Origin: Streptomyces sp. AA1529
GTDB taxonomy: Bacteria > Actinomycetota > Actinomycetes > Streptomycetales > Streptomycetaceae
Length of the DNA stretch: 64,000 bases
Assembly: GCF_000280905.1 (NCBI RefSeq)
Contig: NZ_ALAP01000032.1
Coordinates: forward strand, 124,001 to 188,000
Direction: 5' to 3'
The position numbers were made by a program, and so were the translations under genes. Below, in pieces: positions 16,697 to 25,641 of the stretch (position 1 is its first letter; the number at the start of each line of letters is the position of its first letter). Below the pieces are notes generated by a model, which searched no databases, was not told the DNA's origin, and worked only from the letters and a program-made list of their open reading frames with translations.

Positions 16697-18130
16697 GTGA
16701 CCACCGAGCTGCGTCGACTGCGCAACTACATCGACGGGGAGTTCAGGGACGCCGCGGACGGCCGGACCACCGAGGTGGTCAACCCGGCGACGGGTGCGGC
16801 GTACGCCACGGCGCCGCTGTCCGGCGCCGCCGACGTCGACGCCGCGATGGCCGCCGCCGAAGCCGCCTTCCCCGCCTGGCGGGACGCCACGCCCGGCACC
16901 CGCCAGCAGGCCATCCTCAAGATCGCCGACGCGCTGGAGGCGCGCGCCGACGAGTTCCTCGCCGTCGAGTGCGAGAACTGCGGCAAGCCGCTGGAGCTGA
17001 CCCGGCAGGAGGAACTGCCGATGATGCTCGACCAGATCCGCTTCTTCGCTGGTGCCGCCCGGATGCTCGACGGCAAGGCGGCGGGCGAGTACATGGAGGG
17101 CCTGACCTCGTTCGTGCGGCGCGAGCCGATCGGCGTGTGCGCCCAGGTCGCCCCGTGGAACTACCCGGCGATGATGGCCGTGTGGAAGTTCGCCCCGGCT
17201 CTCGCGGCGGGCAACACGGTCGTGCTCAAGCCCTCCGACACCACCCCGGCCTCCACGGTCTTCCTGGCCGAGCTGATGGGCGCGATCCTGCCCAAGGGCG
17301 TCTTCAACGTCGTGTGCGGCGACCGGGACACCGGGCGGCTGCTCGTCGAGCACAAGACCCCGGCGATGGCCTCCATCACCGGCTCGGTACGGGCCGGCAT
17401 GGAGGTCGCCGCCAGCGGCGCCAAGGACCTCAAGCGCGTCCACCTGGAGCTGGGCGGCAAGGCCCCCTGCGTCGTCTTCGACGACGCGGACATCCCGGCG
17501 GCCGTCGAGGGCATCCGGGACGGCGGCTTCTTCAACGCCGGCCAGGACTGCACGGCGGCCACCCGGGTGCTCGTCCAGGAAGGCGTCCACGACGAGTTCG
17601 TGCAGGCCCTGGCCAAGGCCGCGGCCGAGGTCAGGACCGGCGACCTGAGCGACGAGGACTGCTTCTACGGCCCGCTGAACAACCCGACCCACCTGGAGAA
17701 GGTGGCGGGCTTCATCGACCGCCTCCCCGCGCACGCCAAGGTCGAGGCGGGCGGCGAGCGGGTCGGCGACCAGGGCTACTTCTACGCACCCACCGTCGTC
17801 TCCGGCCTCAAGCAGGACGACGAGATCATCCAGAACGAGGTCTTCGGACCGGTGATCACCGTCCAGAAGTTCACCGACGAGGCGCAGGCCGTCGAGTGGG
17901 CCAACGACGTGGAGTACGCGCTGGCCTCCTCGGTGTGGACCACCGACCACGGCACCGCCATGCGGATGTCCAGGGTCCTGGACTTCGGCTGCGTGTGGAT
18001 CAACACCCACATCCCGCTCGTCGCCGAGATGCCGCACGGAGGCTTCAAGAAGTCCGGCTACGGCAAGGACCTGTCGATGTACGGCCTGGAGGACTACACG
18101 CGGGTCAAGCACGTCATGACGGCACTGTGA
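16697..18130 (+). CDS. Gamma-aminobutyraldehyde-type dehydrogenase
   Basis: NAD(P)-dependent aldehyde dehydrogenase of 477 residues, probably oxidising gamma-aminobutyraldehyde to GABA (PuuC/PatD-like). The catalytic pair is intact: Glu in LELGGKAP and Cys in GQDCTAAT, which is the local sequence typical of aminobutyraldehyde and betaine-aldehyde enzymes. The cofactor segment VAPWNYPAMM is present. The GTG at 16697 follows AGGAGGGG. It is divergent from the Lrp/AsnC regulator, suggesting local control. A paralogue lies at 21572. Confidence 0.92.
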   Translation: MTTELRRLRNYIDGEFRDAADGRTTEVVNPATGAAYATAPLSGAADVDAAMAAAEAAFPAWRDATPGTRQQAILKIADALEARADEFLAVECENCGKPLELTRQEELPMMLDQIRFFAGAARMLDGKAAGEYMEGLTSFVRREPIGVCAQVAPWNYPAMMAVWKFAPALAAGNTVVLKPSDTTPASTVFLAELMGAILPKGVFNVVCGDRDTGRLLVEHKTPAMASITGSVRAGMEVAASGAKDLKRVHLELGGKAPCVVFDDADIPAAVEGIRDGGFFNAGQDCTAATRVLVQEGVHDEFVQALAKAAAEVRTGDLSDEDCFYGPLNNPTHLEKVAGFIDRLPAHAKVEAGGERVGDQGYFYAPTVVSGLKQDDEIIQNEVFGPVITVQKFTDEAQAVEWANDVEYALASSVWTTDHGTAMRMSRVLDFGCVWINTHIPLVAEMPHGGFKKSGYGKDLSMYGLEDYTRVKHVMTAL

Positions 18131-18137
18131 GCCGACC

Positions 18138-18261
18138 CTGCGGCGGGGGCGGCGCCCCCGCCGCAGGGCCGCGGCCACACCCGCGACAGGCCCGCACCCC
18201 GACCGGGGGCGGGCCTGTCCGCCGGGCACGGGCGGCTCCCGCCGGAGCGGCCCGTGCCCGG
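18138..18261. terminator. Cluster of three stem-loops between convergent genes
   Basis: Hairpin 1: 18138-18150 with 18154-18166 (13 pairs, loop GGC). Hairpin 2: 18187-18195 with 18209-18217, extended inward by CCCC/GGGG (18197-18200 with 18205-18208). Hairpin 3: 18222-18233 with 18250-18261 (12 pairs). Together they block read-through in both directions between the dehydrogenase and the zinc-ribbon gene. Confidence 0.8.
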
Positions 18262-18271
18262 ACTCAGGACT

Positions 18272-18643
18272 TCAGGACTGGTAAGGGTTCTGCGGCCCGC
18301 GGTCGGCGAAGGGGTTCTGGCCCTGCGCGCCCGGCTGCTGCGGAACACCGGCCACCGCCTGCCCAGCCGCACCCGCGGCCGGAGCCCCGCCCTGCCCCTG
18401 GCCGAGCAGCTGCTCGGCGCTCTCCTTGGAGATCTCGGTGTGCGCGCCGCAGAAGGTGCACTGGAGAGAGTGCTTCGCGGGTGCGATCGGGAACAGCGGG
18501 ATGAAGAAGAGCGAGAACTTCGTCACCCGCTTGCGCAGCGCGTGCGCCGCCGGGTTGCCGCAGAACCCGCAGAGCAGGTTGAGCATGGCGAGCTGCATCA
18601 GCTTGCTGCTGGTACCGAAGATGATCACGCTGGTTCCATTCAC
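18272..18643 (-). CDS. Zinc-ribbon domain protein
   Basis: Small conserved actinobacterial protein of 123 residues, function unknown. Two CxxC pairs, CGFCGN (residues about 25-29) and CTFCG (about 62-65), should bind one zinc and flank the hydrophobic segment KFSLFFIPLFPIAPAK. The C-terminal third is a Gly/Gln/Ala/Pro-rich tail. The GTG at 18643 is the first start in frame. It is leftward, upstream of the triple hairpin, and probably a single-gene unit. Confidence 0.8.
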   Translation of the reverse strand: MNGTSVIIFGTSSKLMQLAMLNLLCGFCGNPAAHALRKRVTKFSLFFIPLFPIAPAKHSLQCTFCGAHTEISKESAEQLLGQGQGGAPAAGAAGQAVAGVPQQPGAQGQNPFADRGPQNPYQS

Positions 18644-18700
18644 GAGTGCGTAGCGAGCGGATATGAGCCAATCACCCGCCGACGTCCTCCGGAAGCCGGT

Positions 18701-19456
18701 TCATGTAACAGGCGTGCGCCAACTCCGTGTGTGCCGCGGCCTGTCCAGCGCGCGCACCAGTCGCGCGACATGGTTGCTGGTGATCCCGTCCACCCCCAGC
18801 GCGGCGAGCCTGCGCATGGTGCGTACCCGGTCGGCCGTCCACGCGGAGACCAGCCGCCCGTCCGCGTGCGCACGGGCGACCAGTTCCGGGGTGAGCAGTC
18901 CGAAGCGGTAGTTGAGCCAGCGCGGCCGCAGCTCCGCGAGCAGCGTCGGCCGCACCGGCGCCGCGCGCTCCCAGGTGAGGGCCAGTTCGGCACCCGGCGA
19001 CACGGCGCGCACCCGCCGCATCGCCTCCGGGCCGCCGCAGTAGTAGACGCGGTCGGCCGCGTCCGCGGCCCGCACGGCCGCGACCGCGGCCGCCACCGCG
19101 CCGGGATCGGGCAGATCGACCAGGGTGCGGACCCCGCGGGTGGCCGCGAGCGCGTCGGTGAGCGCGGGCACGCCGGGAGCCAGCTCGGTCAGCCGTTCAC
19201 GGCTGACCGTCCCCACGGCGGCATCGTGCCCCCACAGCCGCTCCAGGGTGCGGTCGTGCAGCACCACGGGCACCCCGTCCCGGGTGAGCCGCACATCCAG
19301 TTCCACGGCGTCGGCCCCCGCGGCCACGGCGGCGCGGAAGGACGGCAGGGTGTTCTCGCGTGCGGCCCAGGGCGCGCCCCGGTGCGCCACCGCGGCCGGC
19401 CGGCGGCCCGGGGGAGCCGCCGCGGGCCGGTCCGCTCCGGCCGGTTCTCCGGTCAT
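18701..19456 (-). CDS. Glycerophosphodiester phosphodiesterase family protein
   Basis: Hydrolyses glycerophosphodiesters to an alcohol and glycerol-3-phosphate. The 251-residue GDPD barrel has the catalytic HRG (AVAHRGAPWAARENT), metal ligands ELDVRLTRDG and the second catalytic His in VVLHDRTLERL. The C-terminal strand GVDGITSN is typical. No signal peptide, so probably cytoplasmic. The ATG at 19456 overlaps the deaminase stop as ATGA, so the two are translationally coupled; a functional link is not obvious. Confidence 0.9.
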   Translation of the reverse strand: MTGEPAGADRPAAAPPGRRPAAVAHRGAPWAARENTLPSFRAAVAAGADAVELDVRLTRDGVPVVLHDRTLERLWGHDAAVGTVSRERLTELAPGVPALTDALAATRGVRTLVDLPDPGAVAAAVAAVRAADAADRVYYCGGPEAMRRVRAVSPGAELALTWERAAPVRPTLLAELRPRWLNYRFGLLTPELVARAHADGRLVSAWTADRVRTMRRLAALGVDGITSNHVARLVRALDRPRHTRSWRTPVT

Positions 19457-20490
19457 CCCGTACGCTGCCAGGCTGCCAGGTGGGCGTCGATCTCCTCGCA
19501 CAGCCGGGCCTTGCCGCCCTCGTCCAGGAAGGACACCCGCACCGCGTTCCTGGCCAGCGCGGCCACTTCCGCCGCGTCCAGGCCCAGCAGCTTCGCCGCG
19601 ATGCCGTACTCGGTGTTGAGGTCGGTGCCGAACATCGGCGGGTCGTCGCTGTTGATGGTGACCAGCACCCCCGCCTTGACCATCTCGGCGACGGGATGGT
19701 CGGCGAGGGACTCCACCGCGCGGGTCGCGATGTTCGAGGTAGGACAGACCTCCAGCGGAATCCCGCGCTCGGCCAGGTGCTCCAGCAGCCGCGGGTCCTG
19801 GACGGCGCTCGTGCCGTGGCCGATGCGTTCGGCCCGCAGCGAGGTGAGCGCGTCCCAGATCGTGCCCGGACCCGTCGTCTCCCCCGCGTGCGGGACGCTG
19901 TGCAGCCCGGTGGCCAGCGCCCGGTCGAAGTAGGGCTTGAACTGCGGGCGGGGCACCCCGATCTCCGGACCGCCGAGCCCGAAGGAGACCAGCCCGTCCG
20001 GGGCCAGCGCGGTGGCGATCCGCGTCGTCTCCTCGGCCGCCTCCAGTCCCGCCTCGCCCGGGATGTCGAAGGTCCAGCGCAGCACCACGCCCAGTTCCCG
20101 CTCGGCGGAGCGGCGGGCGTCCTCGATGGCCTCCAGGAAGGCGCCGTCGGGGATGCCGCGGCTCACCGAGCTGTAGGGCGTCACGGTCAGTTCCGCGTAC
20201 CGGATCGACTGCCGCGCCATGTCGCGGGCGATCTCGTAGGTCAGCAGGCGCACGTCCTCGGCGTCCCGGACCAGGTCCACGACCGAGAGGTAGACCTGGA
20301 TGAAGTGCGCGAAGTCGGTGAACGTGAAGTAGTCGGCGAGGGCCTCGGGGTCCGTCGGCACGCCCGCCTCCGGATGGCGGGCCGCGAGTTCGGCCACGAT
20401 CCGCGGCGAGGCGGAGCCGACATGGTGCACATGCAGCTCCGCCTTGGGCAGCCCTGCGATGAAGGCGGCCAGATCTGAGGATTCGGACAA
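19453..20490 (-). CDS. Adenosine-deaminase-family enzyme, probably 6-aminodeoxyfutalosine deaminase
   Basis: Zinc amidohydrolase of 345 residues. It has the first metal pair in KAELHVHHVGS, His in HAGETTGPGTIWD, the catalytic HGTS and the last metal Asp in INSDDPPMF. It would commonly be called adenosine deaminase. However, characterised cog1816 proteins from Streptomyces and other futalosine-pathway bacteria deaminate 6-aminodeoxyfutalosine in menaquinone synthesis, and the HVHHVGS form (rather than HLDG) suits that group. The substrate call is inference. First gene of a two-gene unit with the GDPD gene. Confidence 0.85.
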   Translation of the reverse strand: MSESSDLAAFIAGLPKAELHVHHVGSASPRIVAELAARHPEAGVPTDPEALADYFTFTDFAHFIQVYLSVVDLVRDAEDVRLLTYEIARDMARQSIRYAELTVTPYSSVSRGIPDGAFLEAIEDARRSAERELGVVLRWTFDIPGEAGLEAAEETTRIATALAPDGLVSFGLGGPEIGVPRPQFKPYFDRALATGLHSVPHAGETTGPGTIWDALTSLRAERIGHGTSAVQDPRLLEHLAERGIPLEVCPTSNIATRAVESLADHPVAEMVKAGVLVTINSDDPPMFGTDLNTEYGIAAKLLGLDAAEVAALARNAVRVSFLDEGGKARLCEEIDAHLAAWQRTG

Positions 20491-20607
20491 GGGATGCCTC
20501 CGGCTCCGTTGCGGGTCCGGTCATCGTAGGCGCCCCGGTGCCGGACGTGTGTCCGAGCAGCCGCATAGCATGAGGTGAAGGGACCATGTGGAGGGAGAGG
20601 GGACGCG

Positions 20608-21273
20608 ATGGACAAGGGGGCGGGACCGCTGCCGCCTGCCGGAGCGCCCGGGCAGCCGAGCGGGGGGAGCGACGACGGTCAGGGGAGCGGTAAGCCGCCT
20701 CCGATACCCCCGGCGCCGGACGGCCCGGGCCGCTCCTACGGCGTACCAACCGCGGCGGGGTACCCACCGCAGGGCGTGCCCGCGGCACCGGGGCCGCACG
20801 GCTACGGCGGCGGGCCGCCGGGGTACGGGGCGGCGGGCGGATACCCGGGCCACGGCGCCCGGCCCGGCGCGGGCGGCGGCTACGGCGCGGGAGCCTACGC
20901 GCCGTACGGCTGGTACGGACCGCCGCCGCCGGTCGGCAAGTCGGTGGCCGCCATGGTGGTCGGTATCGGCAGCGTGGTGCTGGTTCTGACCTGCTGGGGG
21001 AGTTTCCTCGCCGTCCTCTCCTCCCCCGTCGCGCTGGTCCTGGGCGTCAGCGCGCGGCGCGCGGTGGCCAGGGGGGAGCAGGGCGGCAGCGGGCAGGCGA
21101 CGGCGGGGTTCGTCCTCGGCATCGTCGGACTGGCGCTGGCGGTGCTCGTCAGCACGCTCCTGATCCTCGGCCTGACGGTCTGGTCGGACGATTCCGGCGG
21201 CGGGCCGGGGGGTGGCGACGGCGACTCCTTCGACGCCCGGGGCACCCGTGCGCCGGTCGCGGCGGTGCGCTGA
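20608..21273 (+). CDS. DUF4190-like membrane protein with Pro/Gly-rich N-terminus
   Basis: Protein of 221 residues, function unknown. The first half is a low-complexity Gly/Pro/Tyr tail, followed by two strong membrane segments (VAAMVVGIGSVVLVLTCWG and AGFVLGIVGLALAVLVSTLL) separated by a short loop, the usual DUF4190 arrangement. The ATG at 20608 is chosen because GAGGGGA lies 7 bases upstream; an in-frame ATG at 20575 lacks a site. It is divergent from the deaminase and followed by a strong terminator. Confidence 0.75.
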   Translation: MDKGAGPLPPAGAPGQPSGGSDDGQGSGKPPPIPPAPDGPGRSYGVPTAAGYPPQGVPAAPGPHGYGGGPPGYGAAGGYPGHGARPGAGGGYGAGAYAPYGWYGPPPPVGKSVAAMVVGIGSVVLVLTCWGSFLAVLSSPVALVLGVSARRAVARGEQGGSGQATAGFVLGIVGLALAVLVSTLLILGLTVWSDDSGGGPGGGDGDSFDARGTRAPVAAVR

Positions 21274-21289
21274 GCGGACTTCCCGAGCA

Positions 21290-21342
21290 GCACGGCGAGG
21301 GGCGGCCTTCCACGGAGTGCGGAGGGCCGCCCCTCGCCGTGC
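21290..21342 (+). terminator. 18-bp stem-loop after the DUF4190-like gene
   Basis: 21290-21307 pairs perfectly with 21325-21342, with a 17-nt loop. It isolates the DUF4190-like gene from the polyamine transport operon. Confidence 0.85.
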
Positions 21343-21407
21343 CCTGCCCTTTCCCGCCGTCCGGCCGCCGGCGGCGCCGTGGGAGGCGGAAGCCCGATGC
21401 GGGTATC

Positions 21408-21443
21408 GATTCCGTGGCGTAATCAAAAGATAACTACGGAATC
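21408..21443 (+). promoter_or_regulatory. Inverted repeat in an AT-rich promoter region
   Basis: GATTCCGT at 21408-21415 and its exact complement ACGGAATC at 21436-21443 flank an AT-rich core (AATCAAAAGATAACT) that could hold a promoter. It lies about 130 bases before the second aldehyde dehydrogenase gene. The same octamer GATTCCGT occurs at 16598-16605 upstream of the first one, so a shared regulator is possible. Confidence 0.4.
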
Positions 21444-21571
21444 CCTTGTTGGATGCGCGGAGCCCTGCCAGGATCTGCTGCCAACAGCGGTCTGGGCCAC
21501 GGTGCCGCTTGATGCGAACCGTGCCGCGGAGCCGCCGGAGCACGCCGCACCCCGCAGTGTCAGGAGTCCCG

Positions 21572-23095
21572 ATGGTCCAGCGCTTCGATGTGTCCGAACG
21601 GTTCGCCGCGGGCGCCCAGTACGTCGCCGGCCGGCTCGGCCCCGGCACCTCCGGCCGCTCGCACGCCGTCGTCGACCCCGCGACCGGTGCGGAGGTGCAC
21701 CGGTTCGAGCTGGCCGGCGCGGCCGACATCGACGCCGCGGTCGGCGCCGCCCGTGCGGCCCTGCCCGGCTGGGCCGGCGCCACGCCCGCCGAGCGCTCGG
21801 AGGCCATGCACCGCTGGGCCGCCCGGCTCGCCACGCTGACCGACGAGTTCGTGTACGCCGAGTCGCTGCAGTGCGGCAAACCGCTCAAGCTCTCCGCCGA
21901 GTTCGACATCCCGGGCTCGTTCGACAACGTCGCCTTCTTCGCGGGATCAGCCCGGCACCTCGCCGGTGCGGCGGCCGCCGAGTACAGCGGGGAGCACACC
22001 TCCTCCGTCCGGCGGGAGCCGCTGGGTGTCATCGGATCCATCGCGCCGTGGAACTACCCGCTGCAGATGGCGGCCTGGAAGATCCTCCCGGCCGTCGCGG
22101 CGGGCAACACCATCGTCCTCAAGCCTTCCGAGCTCACGCCGCTCACCTCCGTGATGTTCGCGCAGGCCGCGGAGGAGGCGGGGGTCCCGGCCGGGGTGAT
22201 CAACATCGTCACCGGCGCCGGGCCGGACGCGGGCGAGGCGCTCGTCGCCCACCCCGGGGTGGCCATGACCTCCTTCACCGGCTCCACGGCCGTCGGCAGG
22301 CGGGTGGCCGAGATCGCCACCACGGCCTCCCGTCCCGCCAAGCGCCTGCACCTCGAACTCGGCGGCAAGGCGCCGTTCCTGGTGTTCGACGACGCGGACC
22401 TGGCCGCGGCGGCACACGGCGCGGTCGCGGGCGCTCTGATCAACAGCGGTCAGGACTGCACGGCGGCGACCCGCGCCTACGTCCAGCGCCCGCTCTACGA
22501 CGCCTTCGTGGAGGCTGTCGCCGAACTGATGAACGGGGTTCGTGTCGGTGACCCGTTCGCGGCCGACACGGACCTGGGTCCGCTGATCTCCCATGCGCAA
22601 CGCGACCGGGTGGCCGGCTTCGTCGACCGGGCCCGCTCCTACGCCACCGTCGTCACCGGGGGCGAGGCGCCGGGCGGGGAACTCGCCCGCGGCGCCTACT
22701 ACCGTCCGACGCTCCTCACCGACGCTCCGCAGGACAGCGAGGCCGTCCAGCAGGAGATCTTCGGCCCGGTGCTCGTCGTCCTGCCCTTCGACACCGACGA
22801 CGAGGGGATCGCGCTGGCCAACGACACGCCCTACGGGCTCGCCGCCTCCGCCTGGAGCCGGTCGGTCTTCCGCACCGGGCGCGCCGCGCGAGAGCTCCAG
22901 GCCGGCTGCGTGTGGCTCAACGACCACATCCCGATCATCAGCGAGATGCCGCACGGCGGATACAAGGCCTCCGGCTACGGCAAGGACATGTCCGCCTTCT
23001 CGTTCGAGGAATACACCCAGATCAAGCACGTGATGGCCGAGACGACCGGCACCGTGCGCAAGGACTGGCACCGAACGGTCTTCGGCGACCGCTGA
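21572..23095 (+). CDS. Gamma-aminobutyraldehyde-type dehydrogenase, second copy
   Basis: Aldehyde dehydrogenase of 507 residues, similar to the gene at 16697 in catalytic motifs (LELGGKAPF, GQDCTAATR) and in the C-terminal segment ISEMPHGGYKASGYGKD. Probably oxidises aminoaldehydes released by polyamine oxidation. The ATG at 21572 has AGGAG 6 bases upstream. It lies 90 bases before the polyamine binding-protein gene, so it probably heads the import/oxidation operon through the FAD oxidase. Confidence 0.9.
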   Translation: MVQRFDVSERFAAGAQYVAGRLGPGTSGRSHAVVDPATGAEVHRFELAGAADIDAAVGAARAALPGWAGATPAERSEAMHRWAARLATLTDEFVYAESLQCGKPLKLSAEFDIPGSFDNVAFFAGSARHLAGAAAAEYSGEHTSSVRREPLGVIGSIAPWNYPLQMAAWKILPAVAAGNTIVLKPSELTPLTSVMFAQAAEEAGVPAGVINIVTGAGPDAGEALVAHPGVAMTSFTGSTAVGRRVAEIATTASRPAKRLHLELGGKAPFLVFDDADLAAAAHGAVAGALINSGQDCTAATRAYVQRPLYDAFVEAVAELMNGVRVGDPFAADTDLGPLISHAQRDRVAGFVDRARSYATVVTGGEAPGGELARGAYYRPTLLTDAPQDSEAVQQEIFGPVLVVLPFDTDDEGIALANDTPYGLAASAWSRSVFRTGRAARELQAGCVWLNDHIPIISEMPHGGYKASGYGKDMSAFSFEEYTQIKHVMAETTGTVRKDWHRTVFGDR

Positions 23096-23184
23096 CGACC
23101 CCGGGCCCGAGCTGACACCCCCTGCCGCCCCCGGGGTGCCCGACCCCGATCCCGCCCCGCCCCCTTCCAGGAAGGCGGTCCCCC

Positions 23185-24426
23185 ATGGACCTGTTCGAAG
23201 GACTGCCGGAGCCCGTCGCCAAGGCGTGGGAACGCAGTCTGACCGGTGGCCGCGCCGCGATGTCCCGGCGCCGGCTGCTGCGCGCCGCCTCCCTCGCCGC
23301 GGCCGGCTCCACCCTCGCCGCGTGCGGAATCCCGCCGGCGGTCGGCGACAAGAGCGGCAACGCGCCCGAGGACGCCCCCGACCACTCCCGCGAGGAGAAG
23401 GTCCTCAACTTCGCCAACTGGCCCCTCTACATCGATGTCGACGAGAAGAACAAGAAGAAGCGTCCCACTCTCGACCGCTTCCAGCGCGAGAGCGGGATCA
23501 AGGTGAAATACATCGAGGACATCAACGACAACAACGAGTTCTACGGCAAGATCAAGCCGCAGCTCGCCGCAGGCCAGGACACCGGCCGCGACCTGGTGTG
23601 CCTCACCGACTGGATGGCTGGCCGCATCATCCGGCAGGGCTGGGCGCAGCGCCTGGACCCGGCGAACCTGCCGCACGCCGTCACCAACCTGGAGGACCGA
23701 TTCCGCGCGGCCGCCCACGATCCCGGACGGCAGTACAGCTACCCCTGGGCGGGCACGGCCTGCGTCGTCGCGTACAACAAGAAGGCCACCAAGGGGAAGA
23801 GGGTCACCAGCGTCACCCAACTGCTGGAGGACGATTCCCTCAAGGGCCGGATATCCATGCTGACGGAGATGACCGACACCATCGGGCTGACCATGCTCGA
23901 CATGGGGGTCGACTCCGAGCACTTCTCGGCGGACGACTTCGACGCCGCCGTCGCCCGGATCCAGAAGGCCGTCGACCGCAGGCAGCTGCGGCGCTTCAGC
24001 GGCAACGACTACATGGACGAGCTCAACTCCGGTGACATCGCCGCCTGCCTGGCATGGGCCGGGGACGTCGTACAGCTCCAGCTCGACAACCCGGACGTGG
24101 AGTTCGCCGTCCCCGACAAGGGATACCTCTTCGGCACGGACGACCTGCTCGTTCCCGCCAAGGCCCGGCACCGCGGCAACGCCGAGGCACTGATCGACTA
24201 CTACTACCAGCCCAGGGAGGCCGCCGAGCTGGCTGCCTGGGTCAACTACATCTGCCCGGTCACCGGTGCCCAGGCCGAGATGGAGAAGATCGACAAAGAG
24301 CTGGCCGACGCTCCGCTGATCTTCCCCGACGCGCGCATGATCGCCAAGGGGAAGAACTTCCGGCCGATGAGCGCCAAGGAAGAAGCCCGCTACGAGGAGA
24401 AGTTCTCCAAGCTCATCGGGGCCTGA
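23185..24426 (+). CDS. potD: Spermidine/putrescine-type ABC binding lipoprotein
   Basis: Extracellular polyamine-binding protein of 413 residues. A long N-region with twin arginine (SRRRLLRAASLAAAGS) leads to lipobox LAAC (Cys47), so it is probably a Tat-exported lipoprotein. The mature part begins with VLNFANWPLYID, typical of PotD/PotF. Segments DLVCLTDWMAGRIIRQGW and DLLVPAKARHRGNAEALIDYYY also fit. The ATG at 23185 follows AGGAAGG; a second ATG at 23260 would remove the N-region but lacks a site. Confidence 0.92.
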   Translation: MDLFEGLPEPVAKAWERSLTGGRAAMSRRRLLRAASLAAAGSTLAACGIPPAVGDKSGNAPEDAPDHSREEKVLNFANWPLYIDVDEKNKKKRPTLDRFQRESGIKVKYIEDINDNNEFYGKIKPQLAAGQDTGRDLVCLTDWMAGRIIRQGWAQRLDPANLPHAVTNLEDRFRAAAHDPGRQYSYPWAGTACVVAYNKKATKGKRVTSVTQLLEDDSLKGRISMLTEMTDTIGLTMLDMGVDSEHFSADDFDAAVARIQKAVDRRQLRRFSGNDYMDELNSGDIAACLAWAGDVVQLQLDNPDVEFAVPDKGYLFGTDDLLVPAKARHRGNAEALIDYYYQPREAAELAAWVNYICPVTGAQAEMEKIDKELADAPLIFPDARMIAKGKNFRPMSAKEEARYEEKFSKLIGA

Positions 24427-24474
24427 GCCGCCCGCGTCCCTGTCCGCGCCAGCCCGCATCCCCGAGGACCGGCC

Positions 24475-25641
24475 ATGACCATCACCCTTTCCGGTATCAG
24501 CAAGACCTTCGGCGACGTCACCGCCGTCCAGCCGCTCGACCTCACGGTTCCCGAGGGGACGTTCTTCGCCCTGCTGGGCGCCTCCGGCTGCGGCAAGACC
24601 ACCACACTGCGCATGATCGCGGGCCTGGAGGAGCCGACCTCCGGCAGCATCCTGCTGGGCGACGAGGACATCACCCACCTCCCGCCCCACAAACGCCCCG
24701 TCAACACCGTCTTCCAGAACTACGCGCTCTTCCCGCACCTGGACGTCGCGGAGAACGTCGCCTTCGGACTGCGCCGCCGCGGGGTGAAGTCGGTCCGCAA
24801 GCAGGTCGCGGAGATGCTCGACCTCGTCCAGCTCGGCGACATGGCCCGCCGCAGACCCCGGCAGCTCTCCGGCGGACAGCAGCAGCGCGTCGCCCTCGCC
24901 CGGGCCCTGATCAACCGCCCCCAGGTCCTGCTCCTGGACGAGCCGCTGGGCGCCCTGGACCTCAAGCTGCGCCGCCAGATGCAGCTCGAGCTCAAGCGCA
25001 TCCAGACCGAGGTCGGCATCACCTTCGTGCACGTCACCCACGACCAGGAAGAGGCCATGACCATGGCCGACGGCGTGGCCGTGATGCACGGCGGGCGTGT
25101 CGTCCAACTCGGACCGCCCGCCGATCTGTACGAGAACCCGCGCTCCACCTTCGTCGCCAACTTCCTGGGCACCTCCAACCTGATCGAGGCCGAACTGCTC
25201 TCCGACGCCGGGAACGCTTCCCCGGACGGTGCCGGAGACGGCACCGAGATGCGGGTCAAGGTGGTGGAGACCGGCGACCCGCTCCGGCTGCCCGCGGCCC
25301 GCTGTTCGGCCGAGGGGCTGCCCCCGGGCGGCAGAGTGCTGGTCGGCGTGCGGCCGGAGAAGATCTCCCTCGCCTGTACCGACGAGGCGGGCACGGTCCC
25401 CCCTGAGGTCCCCGACGGCCGCAACCGGCTCACCGGCCGGATCCGGGAAGCCGGCTATCTGGGCGTCTCCTGGCAGTACCTCGTCGAAACCCCGGCCTGC
25501 GAACTCACCGTCTACGAGCAGAACGTGGAGCGCGACAGCCGGCTCGCGCCGGGCGCGCACGTCGTCCTGCACTGGCGGCCCGCGCACACCTTCGCACTCG
25601 ACGCGGACCAGGACGCACGTGCGGGGGAGGAGGCCCTGTGA
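24475..25641 (+). CDS. potA: Polyamine ABC transporter ATP-binding protein
   Basis: ATPase of the polyamine importer, 388 residues. Walker A GASGCGKTT, signature LSGGQQQR, Walker B VLLLDEP and HVTHDQEEAM are canonical, followed by a C-terminal TOBE region (GVRPEKISL). All key residues are intact. It lies 48 bases after the binding-protein gene, and its stop overlaps the next gene's GTG by four bases. Confidence 0.95.
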   Translation: MTITLSGISKTFGDVTAVQPLDLTVPEGTFFALLGASGCGKTTTLRMIAGLEEPTSGSILLGDEDITHLPPHKRPVNTVFQNYALFPHLDVAENVAFGLRRRGVKSVRKQVAEMLDLVQLGDMARRRPRQLSGGQQQRVALARALINRPQVLLLDEPLGALDLKLRRQMQLELKRIQTEVGITFVHVTHDQEEAMTMADGVAVMHGGRVVQLGPPADLYENPRSTFVANFLGTSNLIEAELLSDAGNASPDGAGDGTEMRVKVVETGDPLRLPAARCSAEGLPPGGRVLVGVRPEKISLACTDEAGTVPPEVPDGRNRLTGRIREAGYLGVSWQYLVETPACELTVYEQNVERDSRLAPGAHVVLHWRPAHTFALDADQDARAGEEAL

